Below the pieces are notes generated by a model that did not search any database, was not told where the DNA came from, and worked only from the letters and a program-made list of their open reading frames with translations. Position numbers and translations under genes: made by a program. Positions 43,386 through 57,374 of a stretch of DNA of 64,000 nt are shown piece after piece (position 1 is the first letter of the stretch; every line of letters starts with the position of its first letter). This stretch comes from Bolinopsis microptera. Taxonomy: Eukaryota > Ctenophora > Tentaculata > Lobata > Bolinopsidae. The stretch covers positions 6,280,858 through 6,344,857 of the forward strand of contig NC_087075.1 in assembly GCF_026151205.1 (NCBI RefSeq), read 5' to 3'.

Positions 43386-44198
43386 ACACATTACTGCCGT
43401 TTATTATACTTGAAAAGTTATTGGATTGATTTAGGAAGATGGTCCTGGTTACGGCTTAAAGTATCAAAATGAAGAAACGAAATTTAGGAGAAATATTTCC
43501 AAATGATATTAATCGATTCATTCATATTCTAAAACAAAAATTATTTAATTTAACGTTGTAACTCAAGTGAATCAAAAAGATATCCCCAAATTAATTGTAA
43601 TTTATAAATTAGTTCATTACAAAAATCATAAACCATTAATACTAATATATTATTTAGAGAAAGTTGGAATTATGTCACCAGTGATGTTTTACAAGCTAAA
43701 TAAGTTTTATCTTGTTTTTTAAATTGTTAACTCTTATAACACTAGACGAAGCTGTGTATTTTAGTTGACTGCATCAATAAGAGTTCATCGAACCGTAATG
43801 ATTAATTTTAAGTAATTAAAACCAGAAATTAATCTAATAGATTCTTAACGCTGTTTCGTTGAGTTCATTATAAAATGTATATCGTTCACAGAATGTTCAC
43901 GTGAATGTTCACATGATGTCACCAGTGAAGTCAGAAATGTCACTAGCTTAATAAATCCTCATCTTAAGCTCCGTATTATTGTGTCTTTTCCTGGTTTCGT
44001 AAATCTGCAGGGACAGAATAATATGTTAAGGTGACAAACATATCATTTTAAGAAGTGGTGAATATTTGGGTTTTATCAGGTGGTAAATAAAAAGATAGCG
44101 TTTTTTATTTTTCTAGTATTAAGGTTTACCATGCCATTAAAAACTTGATCGTTTTATTTTAACGCCCAAAACCTAAAAATGACAAGGTACCGCGAGAG

Positions 44199-45418
44199 TT
44201 ATTGTTGTTCGTTGGTACAGTGATGTTCCTTCAGGTGGGATATTAAGCTATCATCTATGACATGCCCTTCAAACTCAGCTAAAAGTTCCCATCTTTCCCT
44301 CAAATCTTGCATCATGGTGGCTGTCACTTCCTGAAAAAAAATCATTAAAGATAATCTGTAATTTCCTACAATCTTCAGCACAAACCATACCTCATATATT
44401 CATTTTGTTATAACAAGATGAAATAAATAAACCCCCGATTAATTATTTGCTAATTTACTACAACTCATAATATTATCTTCACCTTATTATAGAACTCAGA
44501 CAGTCGGAGGATTGCCCAGCGGTTGTTGCAGCCCCCCTCAGATTCTTCTGTTGGTGCAGCCGTGGTTGGTACAGCAGTTGTTGGTACAGCAGTGGTTGGT
44601 ACAGCCGTGGTTGGTACAGCTGTGGTTGGTACAGCTGTGGTTGGTACAGCAGTGGTTGGTACAGCAGTGGTTGGTACAGCCGTGGTAAGAATCCCAGTGG
44701 TTGGCTCTGGTGTGTGATCCGGACAGGTCAAGTTTAACTTCACAATATTTCCATGTTTTTCGGTATCATCGGAAAGTAGCGTCTCCCACGAAAGATGGGT
44801 GTCAGTTTCAAGCGTTTCTTCAAAGCTGGAACAGATGCCTGACTTGTACATTTTGGCTACCTCTTGATCGGTCAGTTCTCTTTTCAGGATGTTCAACTTT
44901 GTGATTTCACCTCCGAATGATTGAGGACTATAAAACGAAGCCTCCATCTTGTAGGTGTAATGATATTGTCCGATAACAAGAGAGCCTGTTGTGTCAGATA
45001 ACTTACGTCCAGAGTACGACGGGACAGTCCCAATCTGCACGCCATTGTAGAAGAGGGTGGTATTCCCGCTGCTGTAAGACCATGTAATGCAAAGATGGTA
45101 CCACTCCGAATGTACCGGAGTCTGACTCTTTGGAATGTAGCCAGACAAGAGATAAGCCCAGCCAAGGTTATCAGAGAGAAGTATCGGATGGACTCTACCC
45201 ACAGTCCTGTAATGAAGCCACGCTCCTCTACGAGAAGTAGAACTCAATTGCTTTATCCAGGCACAGATTGACACCTGTTCATCTAGTGGGGACATGTCCG
45301 GGGCAATCATTATATAACTTGAGGTATCATAACCAAACTTTAGAGCAACGTGGGGTCTGTCCGAGATCACAGCTGTCAGAAAGAGGAGTATTAGAAGCGA
45401 GGTTCTATATGCAATCAT
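44199..45418 (-). CDS. LamG/mucin-stalk secreted protein K2 (intact copy)
   Basis: Minus-strand exons 44483-45418 and 44199-44330 total 1068 nt (355 residues plus stop). Residues 1-19 are a signal peptide (MIAYRTSLLILLFLTAVIS). About 20-225 form a LamG/pentraxin-like ConA fold: VSICAWIKQL, SEWYHLCITWSYSSG, LFYNGVQIGTV, FGGEITKLNILKRELTDQEV and SGIC. About eight PTTAV units make a Thr/Pro stalk, and exon 2 adds a helical end (MMQDLRERWELLAEFEGH). No transmembrane segment is seen, so it is predicted secreted; the ligand is unknown. This is the only one of four copies with no break. Confidence 0.88.
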
Positions 45419-45419
45419 G

Positions 45420-48335
45420 TTGTAGGTGGAGGTTGTTCGTACTAGTGGTCAGGATTCAGGAAGATTTATGACTTGTTTCCTTAAAACTTTAGTATTGTTA
45501 ATTATTTAAAAAATATATCATTCTGTCTGGTAATGATGTCTAAGTTACTTATTGATCAGTGATTTGAGATAGTTGTTAAACTGCATGGCATCTGTTCAAT
45601 TTTTATAGCGGCCTTTCTTGACTGCTTTCCAATGGTCATGCTTCTTATAACGATTCTTTAAAGCAACGTGATTTGTCATTCGTCACCTTATATCAACGTG
45701 AACATTGCGCACATCCTATTTAAACAAATTGTGTCTTTGACTCCATTAAATTGTGTCTTTGGCTTAATTAATGTTAATAAAGTCTGCCATAAAACTACCA
45801 TTATACTCAAATTATGATGTCATAAAATGGCAATAAAGTTATTCAGTTTAACTGAGATTAAGAAATGTTGATGGAAAAGCTAGCAGTGCTTCATGAATTG
45901 GTCAAAAAAGGTAAACCTTAAAAATAATGATTCTGAGGATGAAATAAACAACAGTGTTCAGTCCATATCATATATTAATATATTATATTGGAAAAAAGAG
46001 AAATGAAATTAACGTAGAGCTTTTGAAAGAACTGTAAGCAGTGGGTATTCCTGCTTAATTGATACGCGAACATTGGCGATTATTTGACACTGACGTTGAA
46101 GGCCTAACAATGAACACACGTATTATGAGACGATAGAAATACCTATATTATATTTTAAACTTGATGAAATCCCCCTGGCAACGGGAAAAAACACTGAAAA
46201 TCGTCCAAAAACCGACCCTCTGGCTTGGTCAATTTCAGAATGCAAATGGAATTGAAACCTCGCCATTTTTAGCAGGGTTTGAAAAAAAGGATAGGAATAG
46301 AATATAGCATTCTTAGAATTTTGATTAAGGCTTGAGATTTTCAAAAATTAACGTCGGAAGTGAGGTAAAATAAACGTTAGAATAACTAGCAGGAAGTAGG
46401 GATGGTGCAAAGGAGGGCTAGCAGGGCTGTTAGAAGTTGAAAAAACATTATCCTGGTTTAAGATTACTGAATAGTGAATACTGATAATTTATAAGTATGA
46501 TTTTTTTTAAACTTAAACCCTTATTGTTTAATTATTACTTGTCTGTTTAAATTAACAAGAAGAGGACCCAATCATTGGTAGTAAAATGGTAGCTATTAGC
46601 TAATTTTCTTGACCGAATACAGTTAAACCCTGATTAATATTGAACAAAATGCCGAACGTTACAGAAAAATGTATAATACATTAAATTGGGGTTATAACAA
46701 CTGTAAGGTAACAAACCAAGCAGTTATAAAATGACCATGCCCTTCAATCACGATGCTGATTGTTGTTGCATGGAAACTTGCCGGTAGACAGTTGACTCGT
46801 CATAACGATACAGTCCAATAAAATTAAGGCTACCTTCTGATATCTGGACCTCAGACCGCTGCTTATATAATATTCGTAACTCTCGTCAATCCCGCCTCCA
46901 CAGGGCTCTCCATGCCTACAGCAGTCTTACCAGCTTCCTTCACAGGGCCTCCCCACACCATGTCAACTTATCAGCCAATTTCAAACCACCGTTGCGTTTA
47001 TTGATAAAAGTTCTTTGTTTCTTGAATAATGCTCCAACACGTGCAAATTCTTAGAGCGCAATATGTTCACTAATGAGAACGCTCTCAATTTTTGTTCGAA
47101 TTTTAGGGAAGGGCAGAATTCGGTTCCGAGAAAGTTAGTTTAACAAAAGGTACAGTGGAGCTGCACGTGCCTGCTTCACTTCTTTACTCACCAGTTGGTG
47201 TTATGAGGTCCAGGAACAAACACAGGCTCATGAACTAATAAATCCGTAAATATTTTCACCATTTATTTAGTCTGACTACCTCTTCAAGGGAAATTTAAGA
47301 TTTATTCCAAACAATAACAGTGCAGGTGGTTAAAGTTAACGTGTTTCTTTATCAGCCATCTGACCGCGGTTTACTCTCCAGTTCAATGGAGTTAATTTCA
47401 TCCTGCTGGATGAAATTTTTATTCAAGTTTAAGTAATGCTTTTCAACTCCAAGACTGTTAATGTGTTGTTCCACTAAATTAACACGACCATCTTGAGGAT
47501 GACCTGATCAATATTCGCCGTCTGGATATGAAGAAAATTATTGCGTTAAAAATCTTACTACTATCCGATAGATCCTTCCTAGGATTTGCTCTAACTTATC
47601 TGCAAGACATGTTCAGATACTTACAGTTACAAAATAGTCACTCATTGAAACTTATTATCCTATCTTTCAAATTCTAAGTTTAGTGGCCAGAGTGTTGTCT
47701 GTGAGAGCGAGGTAGCAGCGGCAGGGACATTTTATTTAAGAGATTTGCTCTTCTGGAAACGCCAAGCAGAGGAGAGGATGGTGTCATCAGATTTTTTCCT
47801 GCTGTAGATATATCCGTCAGAATCAATTGCACCTGTTGACATCATCTGAAACAATTGAGGAACCTGGAGAAGGAATGCATGACTGTTGATAGAATGCGAT
47901 ACTACTATACCTTCTAACTTCCAGTATATACAGCAGGGTGTCATAATTATTGCGCGTAGACGATTTTGCGTAAAATTTTAGCTTACCCAAGCTTTCAGAA
48001 ATGATCAATCTGAGGGTCAGTGTCTGACACCCTGCTGTACACCTAAGACCACTTGATCAGCCCCCTTGCATGCCTTTGGCACGAACGTCTCACATCTCTT
48101 GATACGAGAACCCCCCCCCCCCCCCCCCTTAGCAAGAGCTACCGTGTCTAATGTGATCTACGAGTCGAGCAGTCAGATATCATGTTTACTTCTTAATCAT
48201 AATGTACAGTTTCCTAATCCAAAGTCTCCCAGTGATCAACCGAGGGGGAGGGGGGTTTTCAAATGGGAAAATTTTGCAGAATTACAAAATTTTGCTAAAT
48301 TGTGGCTTTTGTACCTTATATGGTTCAATTTTAAA
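45420..48335. other. duplicated flank of LamG unit 2
   Basis: This stretch is repeated nearly unchanged at 52085-55010 and, with more differences, at 61176-64000. It holds the two exon-like blocks described near 39807 and 40190 (here about 47356-47520 and 47735-47868) and a C-run at about 48103-48128. No complete gene is seen. Confidence 0.6.
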
Positions 48336-48379
48336 GGTACGTACCTTACAGCCATTTTTAAAGGTACGTACCGCCGGTA

Positions 48380-49044
48380 TAGTTGGTCAGTTCGTACAAA
48401 AGTCGTAAAAAATTCGTACAGTTCGGCACCTTTTTTCAGTTCGGGATTAGTTCGGGAAAAATTCGCCTCATAAATTTTCGAAAAGCTAATTGCAAAAATC
48501 TTATAATTTGAAATTAATGAGGGGTTTAAGTTTTGTGTTAAAATGGCGATTAACGATGACGTGCGGACGTGTTAACATTTTAAATCTGAAGTGTAACCTC
48601 CCGGACAAAAATCACAAATTTTTCAGACTGAAGTGATTAAAAAACAAACTTTTTTCTTAAAATTCGGTAAAAATTCCTCGACAGCTTTTTAAAATTCGTG
48701 CAGTTCGGAACCTTTTAAAAGTTCGTACAGTGCGTACTGACCAACTAGTAACTACACTTACGGTACGTCATACCGTAAGTGCTTCTCTTGTTAGGAACTA
48801 TATCAATGTCGGACAATGTCCTTGGCAACACGATTTACCGTAATTTCTAGAGGCTGGAACAAGTTTGTCATGTTGGTGGGCACTATAGCTCATGAACTAT
48901 GTTGTTGAGTGTCACAATTTCGTTGACTTTTTCCGCCAAGTGACCCTTGAAAACATCATATACTAGTAAAGGGGGGGGAGGGGGCGCTTATTCGGCGGGG
49001 GGGGGGGGGGGGGGGGGCGGCGCCAATAAGCAACGTTACGCCAC
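48380..49044. mobile_element. unit 3 copies of the inverted-repeat element and pogo/hAT fragment
   Basis: The same order as at 41765-42435: inverted-repeat element 48380-48747, then the pogo fragment, then a G-run and GTTACGCCACTG. Confidence 0.7.
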
Positions 49045-49045
49045 T

Positions 49046-49275
49046 GTTCCAAACCCAGGCTACATAACATTATAATGACTTTGTTGTATCTTGTATGAAA
49101 AGCATTAATAGATTATTTTCACTTTCCAATTATTCCAGGGGCAACAGATTTACAGATAAACTTGATATTTTACCAACACTACCTGCATCAGCAGCTGTTC
49201 CTCCACAGACTTCAGCTTTTTCTTTCACTGACAAACTCATAGGAATTAAACCTTTCTTTAAGAAATATTGACATG
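49046..49275 (+). pseudogene. copied fragment of gene I, copy 2
   Basis: Matches the end of gene I (29605-29858) with the same roughly 30-nt deletion as the copy at 42437. It came along in the unit duplication. Confidence 0.88.
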
Positions 49276-49649
49276 ATCCTTATTTCTACAATTACAATAA
49301 ACAGAGTTTAATTTGTTTAAGGTGATCATCTTGCAAGAGTGCTTGGTTCGGAGGCTGCATTGATTCTTGCACCTAAGTCCTAAGCGCTTGATAACTTACA
49401 TTTCCCACAAAGATTAACATTTACCTCAGTAGCTCTGTAATAATTTCTGGACACTTTTGAGAGGAGGAGTTTCTAACCTCTCCCTCTATTTGCAGCTAAT
49501 AATTTGTCAAATATCTGGATTTCGTTTTTTCTTTTGAAATAATTTTGCAGAGCAAATACATTCGTTTATTTGTGATTCAACAGTCAATATGCATGTGGTT
49601 ACTTTTTGATTGTATAAAATCAGGTCCGTGATTTATATGAACTATTATT

Positions 49650-49995
49650 CCAGGTAGCGCAGTTGGTTAGAACGCCAGCCTTACGATCGTTAGGTTGCGA
49701 GTTCGAATCCCACTGTCTGCCTGGTCGTGGGGTGAGCGTCGTCGACGTTCAGCTAAGGATCGTAAGTGGTCTATGCATCCCCCCGGTCTACTCAGCCGAA
49801 TACTCGTGAAATCGAGTGTGAGGGTTAAATGAAGAGCTGCACATTGCAGCAAAGTCTCGGGCGAAGAAAGTATGGTACACACTACCTTAACCGTCACTGG
49901 CCAAATAAATCCTTCGGCTACCTGTAATTGGCTGGTTGCACTTGTGTAACAATGTGGCTGTTGGAATACACCGAAGTAAAATAAGTGTCTTAATA
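49650..49995 (+). mobile_element. tRNA-headed SINE (unit 3 copy)
   Basis: Nearly identical to the copy at 43026 in the same relative place, so it was duplicated with the unit. Confidence 0.8.
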
Positions 49996-50800
49996 AAAAA
50001 TTTACACATTACTGCCGTTTATTATACTTAAAAAGTTATTGGATTGATTTAGGAAGGTGGTCCTGGTTCAAATTGAAGAAAACGAAATTTAGGAGAAATA
50101 TTTCCAAATGATATTAATCGGTTCATTCATATTCTAAAACAAAAATTATTTAATTTAACGTTGTAACTCAAGTGAATCAAAAAGATATCCCCAAATTAAT
50201 TGTAATTTATAAATTAGTTCATTTCAAAATCATAAACCATTAATACTAACATATTATTTAGAGAAAGTTGGAATTATGTCACCAGTGATGTTTCACAAGC
50301 TAAATAAGTTTTATCTTGTTTTTTAAATTGTTGACTCTTATAACACTAGACGAAGCTGTGTATTTTAGTTGGCCGCATCAATAAGAGTTCATCGAACCGT
50401 AATGATTAAGTTAAAGTAATTAAAACCAGAAATTAATCTAATAGATTCTTATGACGCTGTTTCGTTGAGTTCATTATAAAATGTATATCGTTCACAGAAT
50501 GTTCACGTGAATGTTCACATGATGTCACCAGTGAAGTCAGAAATGTCACTAGTAATTTCCTCATCTTGAGCTCCGTATTATTGTGTCTTTTCCTGGTTTC
50601 GTAAATCTGCAGGGACAGAATAATATGTTAAGGTGACAAACATATCACTTTAAGAAATAGTAAATATTTAGGTTTTATCAGGTGGTAAATAAAAAGATAG
50701 CGTTTTTTATTTTTTTAGTATTAAGCTTTACAATGCCATTAAAAACTTGATCGTTTTATTTTAACGCCCAAAACCTAAAAATGACAAGGTACCGCGAGAG

Positions 50801-52082
50801 TTATTCTTGTTCGTTGGTACAGTGATGTTCGTTCAGGTGGGATATTAAGCTATCATCTATGACATGCCCTTCAAACTCAGCTAGAAGTTCCCATCTTTCC
50901 CTCAAATCTTGGATCATGGTGGCTGTCACTTCCTGAAAAAAACTCATTAAAGATAATTTGTAATTTCCTACAACCTTAATTACAAACCACACCTCATATA
51001 TTCATTTTGTTGGTATAACAAGATGAAATAAATAAACACCCGATTAATTATTTAATAGTTTACTACAACTCATAATATTATCTTCACCTTATTATAGAAC
51101 TCAGACAGTCGGAGGATTGCCCAGCGGTTGTTGCAGCCCTCCTCAGATTCTTCTGTTGGTACAGCAGTGGTTGGTACAGCAGTGGTTGGTACAGCAGTGG
51201 TTGGTACAGCAGTGGTTGGTACAGCAGTGGTTGGTACAGCAGTGGTTGGTACAGCAGTGGTTGGTACAGCAGTGGTTGGTACAGCAGTGGTTGGTACAGC
51301 AGTGGTTGGTACAGCAGTGGTTGGTACAGCAGTGGTTGGTGCAGCCGTGGTAGGAATCCCAGTGGTTGGCTCGTGTGTGTGATCCGGACAGGTCAAGTTA
51401 AACCTCACAATGTTTCCATGTTTTTCGGTATCATCGGAAAGTAGCGTCTCCCACGAAAGATGGGTGTCAGTTTCAATTGTTTCTTCAAAGCTGGAACAGA
51501 TGCCTGACTTGTACATTTTGGCTACCTCTTGTTCGGTCAGTTCTCTTTTCAGTATGTTCAACTTTGTGATTTCACCTCCGAATGAGTAGCTACTATAAAA
51601 CCCAGCGTCCATCCTGTAGGTGGTATGAAATTGTCCGATAACGAGAGAGCCGGTTGCGAGAGAGAACCTCTGTCCAGACGACGAGGCAGTCCCAATCTGC
51701 ACGCCATTGTAGAAGAGGGTCTTCCTCCCGCTGCTGTAAGACCATGTAATGCAAACATGGTACCACTCTGAATGTACCGGAGTCTGACTACTTAGAGTGT
51801 TGCCAGATGCATGAGATAAGCCCAGTAAAGGTTATCAGAGAGAACTATCTGATAGATATCATACGCAGTCCTGTAATGAAGCCACACTCCACTACGAGAA
51901 GTGGGCCTCAGTTTCTTTATCCAGGCACAGATTGACACCTGTTCCTCTAGTGGGGACATGTCCGGGGCAATCATTATATAACTTGAGATATCATCACCAA
52001 ACCTTAGAGCAACGTGGGGTCTGTCCGAGATCACAGCTGTCAGAAAGAGGAGTATTAGAAGCGAGGTTCTGTACGCAATCAT
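50801..52082 (-). pseudogene. LamG/mucin-stalk copy K3, 2-bp frameshift
   Basis: Minus-strand exons 51088-52082 and 50801-50932 match K2 and K4. Two extra bases at about 51810-51811 (GATGCATGAG against GATGTGAG in K4) shift the frame in the middle of the LamG domain, after SDNLYWAYL. The 96-residue product would stop at 51792. The rest, from MQIGTASSSG through about 12 PTTAV units and the C-terminal exon, stays open in the original frame. Confidence 0.87.
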
Positions 52083-54397
52083 GTTGTAGGTGGAGGTTGT
52101 TCGTACTAGTGGTCAGGATTCAGGAAGATTTATGACTTGTTTCCTTAAAACTTTATTATCGTTAATTATTTAAAAATATATCATTATGTCTGGTAATGAT
52201 GTCTAAGTTACTTATTGATCAGTGATTTGAGATAGTTGTTAAACTGCATGGCATCTGTTCAATTTTTATAGCGGCCTTTCTTGACTGCTTTCCAATGATC
52301 ATGCTTTTTATAACGATTCTTTAAAGCAACGTGATTTGTCATTCGTCACCTTATATCAACGTGAACATTGCGCACATCCTATTTAAACAAATTGTGTCTT
52401 TGGCTCCATTAAATTGTGTCTTTGGCTTAATTAATGTTAATAAAGTCTGCCATAAAACTACCATTATACTCAAATTATGATGTCATAAAATGGCAATAAA
52501 GTTATTCAGTTTAACTGAGATTAAGAAATGTTGATGGAAAAGCTAGCAGTGCTTCATGAATTGGTCAAAAAAGGTAAACCTTAAAAATAATGATTCTGAG
52601 GATGAAATAAACAACAGTGTTCAGTCCATATCATATATTAATATATTATATTGGAAAAAAGAGAAATGAAATTAACGTAGAGCTTTTGAAAGAACTGTAA
52701 GCAGTGGGTATTCCTGCTTAATTGATACGCGAACATTGGCGATTATTTGACACTGACGTTGAAGGCCTAACAATGAACACACGTATTATGAGACGATAGA
52801 AATACCTATATTATATTTTAAACTTGATGAAATCCCCCTGGCAACGGGAAAAAACACTGAAAATCGTCCAAAAACCGACCCTCTGGCTTGGTCAATTTCA
52901 GAATGCAAATGGAATTGAAACCTCGCCATTTTTAGCAGGGTTTGAAAAAAAGGATAGGAATAGAATATAGCATTCTTAGAATTTTGATTAAGGCTTGAGA
53001 TTTTCAAAAATTAACGTCGGAAGTGAGGTAAAATAAACGTTAGAATAACTAGCAGGAAGGAGGGATGGTGCAAAGGAGGGCTAGCAGGGCTGTTAGAAGT
53101 TGAAAAAACATTATCCTGGTTTAAGATTACTGAATAGTGAATACTGATAATTTATAAGTATGATTTTTTTAAAACTTAAACCCTTATTGTTTAATTATTA
53201 CTTGTCTGTTTAAATTAACAAGAAGAGGACCCAATCATTGGTAGTCAAATGGTAGCTATTAGCTAATTTTCTTGACCGAATACAGTTAAACCCTGATTAA
53301 TATTGAACAAAATGCCGAACGTTACAGAAAAATGTATAATACATTAAATTGGGGTTATAACAACTGTAAGGTAACAAACCAAGCAGTTATAAAATGACCA
53401 TGCCCTTCAATCACGATGCTGATTGTTGTTGCATGGAAACTTGCCGGTAGACAGTTGACTCGTCATAACGATACAGTCCAATAAAATTAAGGCTACCTTC
53501 TGATATCTGGACCTCAGACCGCTGCTTATATAATATTCGTAACTCTCGTCAATCCCGCCTCCACAGGGCTCTCCATGCCTACAGCAGTCTTACCAGCTTC
53601 CTTCACAGGGCCTCCCCACACCATGTCAACTTATCAGCCAATTTCAAACCACCGTTGCGTTTATTGATAAAAGTTCTTTGTTTCTTGAATAATGCTCCAA
53701 CACGTGCAAATTCTTAGAGCGCAATATGTTCACTAATGAGAACGCTCTCAATTTTTGTTCGAATTTTAGGGAAGGGCAGAATTTGGTTCCGAGAAAGTTA
53801 GTTTAACAAAAGGTACAGTGGAGCTGCACGTGCCTGCTTCACTTCTTTACTCACCAGTTGGTGTTATGAGGTCCAGGAACAAACACAGGCTCATGAACTA
53901 ATAAATCCGTAAATATTTTCACCATTTATTTAGTCTGACTACCTCTTCAAGGGAAATTTAAGATTTATTCCAAACAATAACAGTGCAGGTGGTTAAAGTT
54001 AACGTGTTTCTTTATCAGCCATCTGACCGCGGTTTACTCTCCAGTTCAATGGAGTTAATTTCATCCTGCTGGATGAAATTTTTATTCAAGTTTAAGTAAT
54101 GCTTTTCAACTCCAGGACTGTTAATGTGTTGTTCCACTAAATTAACACGACCATCTTGAGGATGACCTGATCAATATTCGCCGTCTGGATATGAAGAAAA
54201 TTATTGCGTTAAAAATCTTACTACTATCCGATAGATCCTTCCTAGGATTTGCTCTAACTTATCTGCAAGACATGTTCAGATACTTACAGTTACAAAATAG
54301 TCACTCATTGAAACTTATTATCCTATCTTTCAAATTCTAAGTTTAGTGGCCAGAGTGTTGTCTGTGAGAGCGAGGTAGCAGCGGCAGGGACATTTTA

Positions 54398-54531
54398 TTT
54401 AAGAGATTTGCTCTTCTGGAAACGCCAAGCAGAGGAGAGGACGGTGTCATCAGATTTTTTCCTGCTGTAGATATATCCGTCAGAATCAATTGCACCTGTT
54501 GACATCATCTGAAACAATTGAGGAACCTGGA
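54398..54531 (-). other. conserved exon-like block, unit 3
   Basis: Copy of the block at 47735-47868 with an open frame VPQLFQMMSTGAIDSDGYIY, ending KSKSLK and stop. Confidence 0.35.
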
Positions 54532-55020
54532 GAAGGAATGCATGACTGTTGATAGAATGCGATACTACTATACCTTCTAACTTCCAGTATATACAGCAGG
54601 GTGTCATAATTATTGCGCGTAGACGATTTTGCGTAAAATTTTAGCTTACCCAAGCTTTCAGAAATGATCAATCTGAGGGTCAGTGTCTGACACCCTGCTG
54701 TACACCTAAGACCACTTGATCAGCCCCCTTGCATGCCTTTGGCACGAACGTCTCACATCTCTTGATACGAGAACCCCCCCCCCCCCCCCCCCCCCCCTTA
54801 GCAAGAGCTACCGTGTCTAATGTGATCTACGAGTCGAGCAGTCAGATATCATGTTTACTTCTTAATCATAATGTACAGTTTCCTAATCCAAAGTCTCCCA
54901 GTGATCAACCGAGGGGGAGGGGGGTTTTCAAATGGGAAAATTTTGCAGAATTACAAAATTTTGCTAAATTGTGGCTTTTGTACCTTATATGGTTCAATTT
55001 TAAAGGTACGTACCTTACAG

Positions 55021-57337
55021 TACCTTGTGAAATCTGACCATAAACCTGTGGTCGCACGTTTTAAACTTGGTTGTGAATACATTGTACATAAGCGGCCCAG
55101 GTCTGACAAAATAAGGTTTGATGTCAATCGCCTTAATGATTCTGATATTAAGTCTAAATTTTTTGATTCTTTTAAAAGTAATATTGATTGTAGAGTTTTA
55201 ACTAATAATGCTATTTCTGAAAATTCTGATATTTTTGGTATATTGAGTAAATGTGCCGTCCAGGTGGTTGGTAAAGTGCCTTCGGGGAAGCCTCATCAGT
55301 ACAGCGATGATCCAACTGTCGTTAAACTTTCAGCAGAGAGAAAGTCCCTTCAGCAAGAATGTAGCCTCACAGGGATAAGTGACAGGAGTGACCTCAGAAA
55401 AAGAATCAACCATCTCAAACGTACCATCAAAAAGAGGTTGAAATCTATCAACGAGGCCACTGCTAACGCCCTAGTAGATGTCATCAACAACACCGACAGC
55501 TGCAGAAGCATGTTTGAAGCGAATAGAACTTTGGCCCAGTGTAGGATGAAGAAAGATGGAGTGACTGTCCACGATGCAGACGGCAACACCTTAGGATCTG
55601 ACTCATTAAAAGCAGAAGCTATTAAAGAATACTTTAATAATGAGTTCAATGACAAAGATGAACCCCACCTCCCAGCATTCATAGACCCTCCTGGAAGCCT
55701 CCTCTGTCCCATAACACCTGAAGAAGTTGGCCGTGCTGTTATGAAGCTGAAATCCGGTAGAGCGTGTGGCCCTGACGGTATACCTAATGAGCTAATGAAA
55801 GCTGCTGGATATCCCCTCCACTATGAGTTGGCTAGGATCTACAATCTCTCCTTTGAGACCAACACATACATCCCAGCTATTGGAGAAGGTATCCTGACAC
55901 CCCTTCAGAAGCCAGGAAAACCCCGAGGTCCGGTAAAGTCTATCCGGCCCCTCACATTGTTAAATGGAACTCGAAAAGTTCTATCCCTCGTAGCCTTGAA
56001 CAGAATCAATTACCACGTTGATATGTACACTGGACCTTGGCAGGCGGCATACAAGCAGGGTCGCAGTTGTGCTGACCTGGTTTGGTCTCAGAGAATGTTG
56101 ACATCAGTGGTTACCAGGCGCGAGTTTGAGTATAGCAAAATCAACATTGACATGACCGCTGCGTTTAATACCATCCGCAGACAGACCATCATCAACCTCC
56201 TCATTGATGCAGGATGCTCTAGAGACGACATTCGCCTGGTTCAGTACCTCCTCTCAAATACAAAGCTCAAGGTGACGGTCAACAGAGCTGAGTCTGGTGA
56301 ATTCGTGATTAATATTGGAGCTTACCAGGGAGACAGTCTGGCAGGTAAAGTGTTTACATTGACCCTTGCCGGTGCCCTGAATCACATCAGAGCCGTGATC
56401 AGTGTCACAATTCCTAGACCAAACCCCCCAGTCTCTGATAGAGGCCTCCCGTTAGAGTCCGCCTATGCTGACGATGCTGAGCTTCTGAGTGAAGATGGTC
56501 AGAGTCTGTTGAAGATACTAGAGATTGCCAGTGACATACTAAAGGACTGGAGCCTCTTTGTTAACGAATCAAAGACGGTGTTTACAAGAGTGTTTTTGGC
56601 AGAGACAGATGCTTTGGATGCCCATGGCAATAAAATCAGAGGAAATGAAGAGTGGCGAGAGTCAGTGCTATTAGGATCAAAGCTCTGTTCAGAAAGAGAT
56701 ATTGTCAACAGACGCAACAAAGCCAATGTTGCCTTCTACACCTACAAGAAAGTCTGGTTGAATAGTTCTGTTCAGATCAGTGAGAGTAGAAAGCTGAAGT
56801 TGTACGAAGCTCTTGTCACTTCAGTGTTGTTGTATAACTGTAGCAGCTGGGCTGCTCCTGAAACCGTAATGGCATCTGTCGACGTTCTTCAAAGGAAGCA
56901 TCTGAGACAGATAATCAACACCTATTGGCCTACGGTTATCAGTAACGAGAACTTATATAAGAGATGTAATGTCAGTCCCCTTACTGAAAGGATCAAGAAA
57001 GCACGATGGAAGATGCTTGGGCACGTTCTCAGAAGCGGTGATGACACTCCCGCTTTCTTATCTTTTAGATTTGCATGTTTAGGATGTCTTGACTACAAAG
57101 GAAGGAGGGGCAGACCTCGTTCAAATTTATTTGATTTATTATTAAAAGACATTATGACGAAGAATATTATTGTGATTGTAAATAAAAGATTTAGTTTAAG
57201 TAATTTTAATGATTTATTGTACAAAGCTCATGATAGACGCTTATGGAGAAGCTATGGGTGAGTCGAGACTACTCGGCCACTCGATTTTATGATTTATTTC
57301 CTATTATCTTGTGTTTGCTGTATATAGTTGATTAATA
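55021..57337 (+). mobile_element. 5'-truncated LINE with intact reverse-transcriptase frame
   Basis: The insert is flanked by the 9-bp direct repeat ACCTTACAG (55012-55020 and 57338-57346). The uninterrupted site is visible in unit 3 at about 48347. The frame is open from the insertion edge to a TGA at 57259-57261. It starts at the end of an apurinic-type endonuclease domain (SDHKPVV) and runs through RT blocks GRACGPDGIPNEL, INIDMTAAFNTI, YQGDSLAGKVF and the catalytic AYADDAELL, to a C-terminal ARWKMLGHVLRSGDD. The 3' end TTGATTAATA has no poly(A). Its clade is not resolved from motifs (CR1/RTE/Jockey-like group). Being absent from units 2 and 3, it is a later insertion. Confidence 0.9.
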
Positions 57338-57374
57338 ACCTTACAGCCATTTTTAAAGGTACGTACCGCCGGTA

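Noticed and set aside
46123-46344. 73-codon minus-strand frame, repeated at 52786
   Set aside because: Broken in unit 4 by several changes and no start or splice context; conservation in two units reflects recent duplication.
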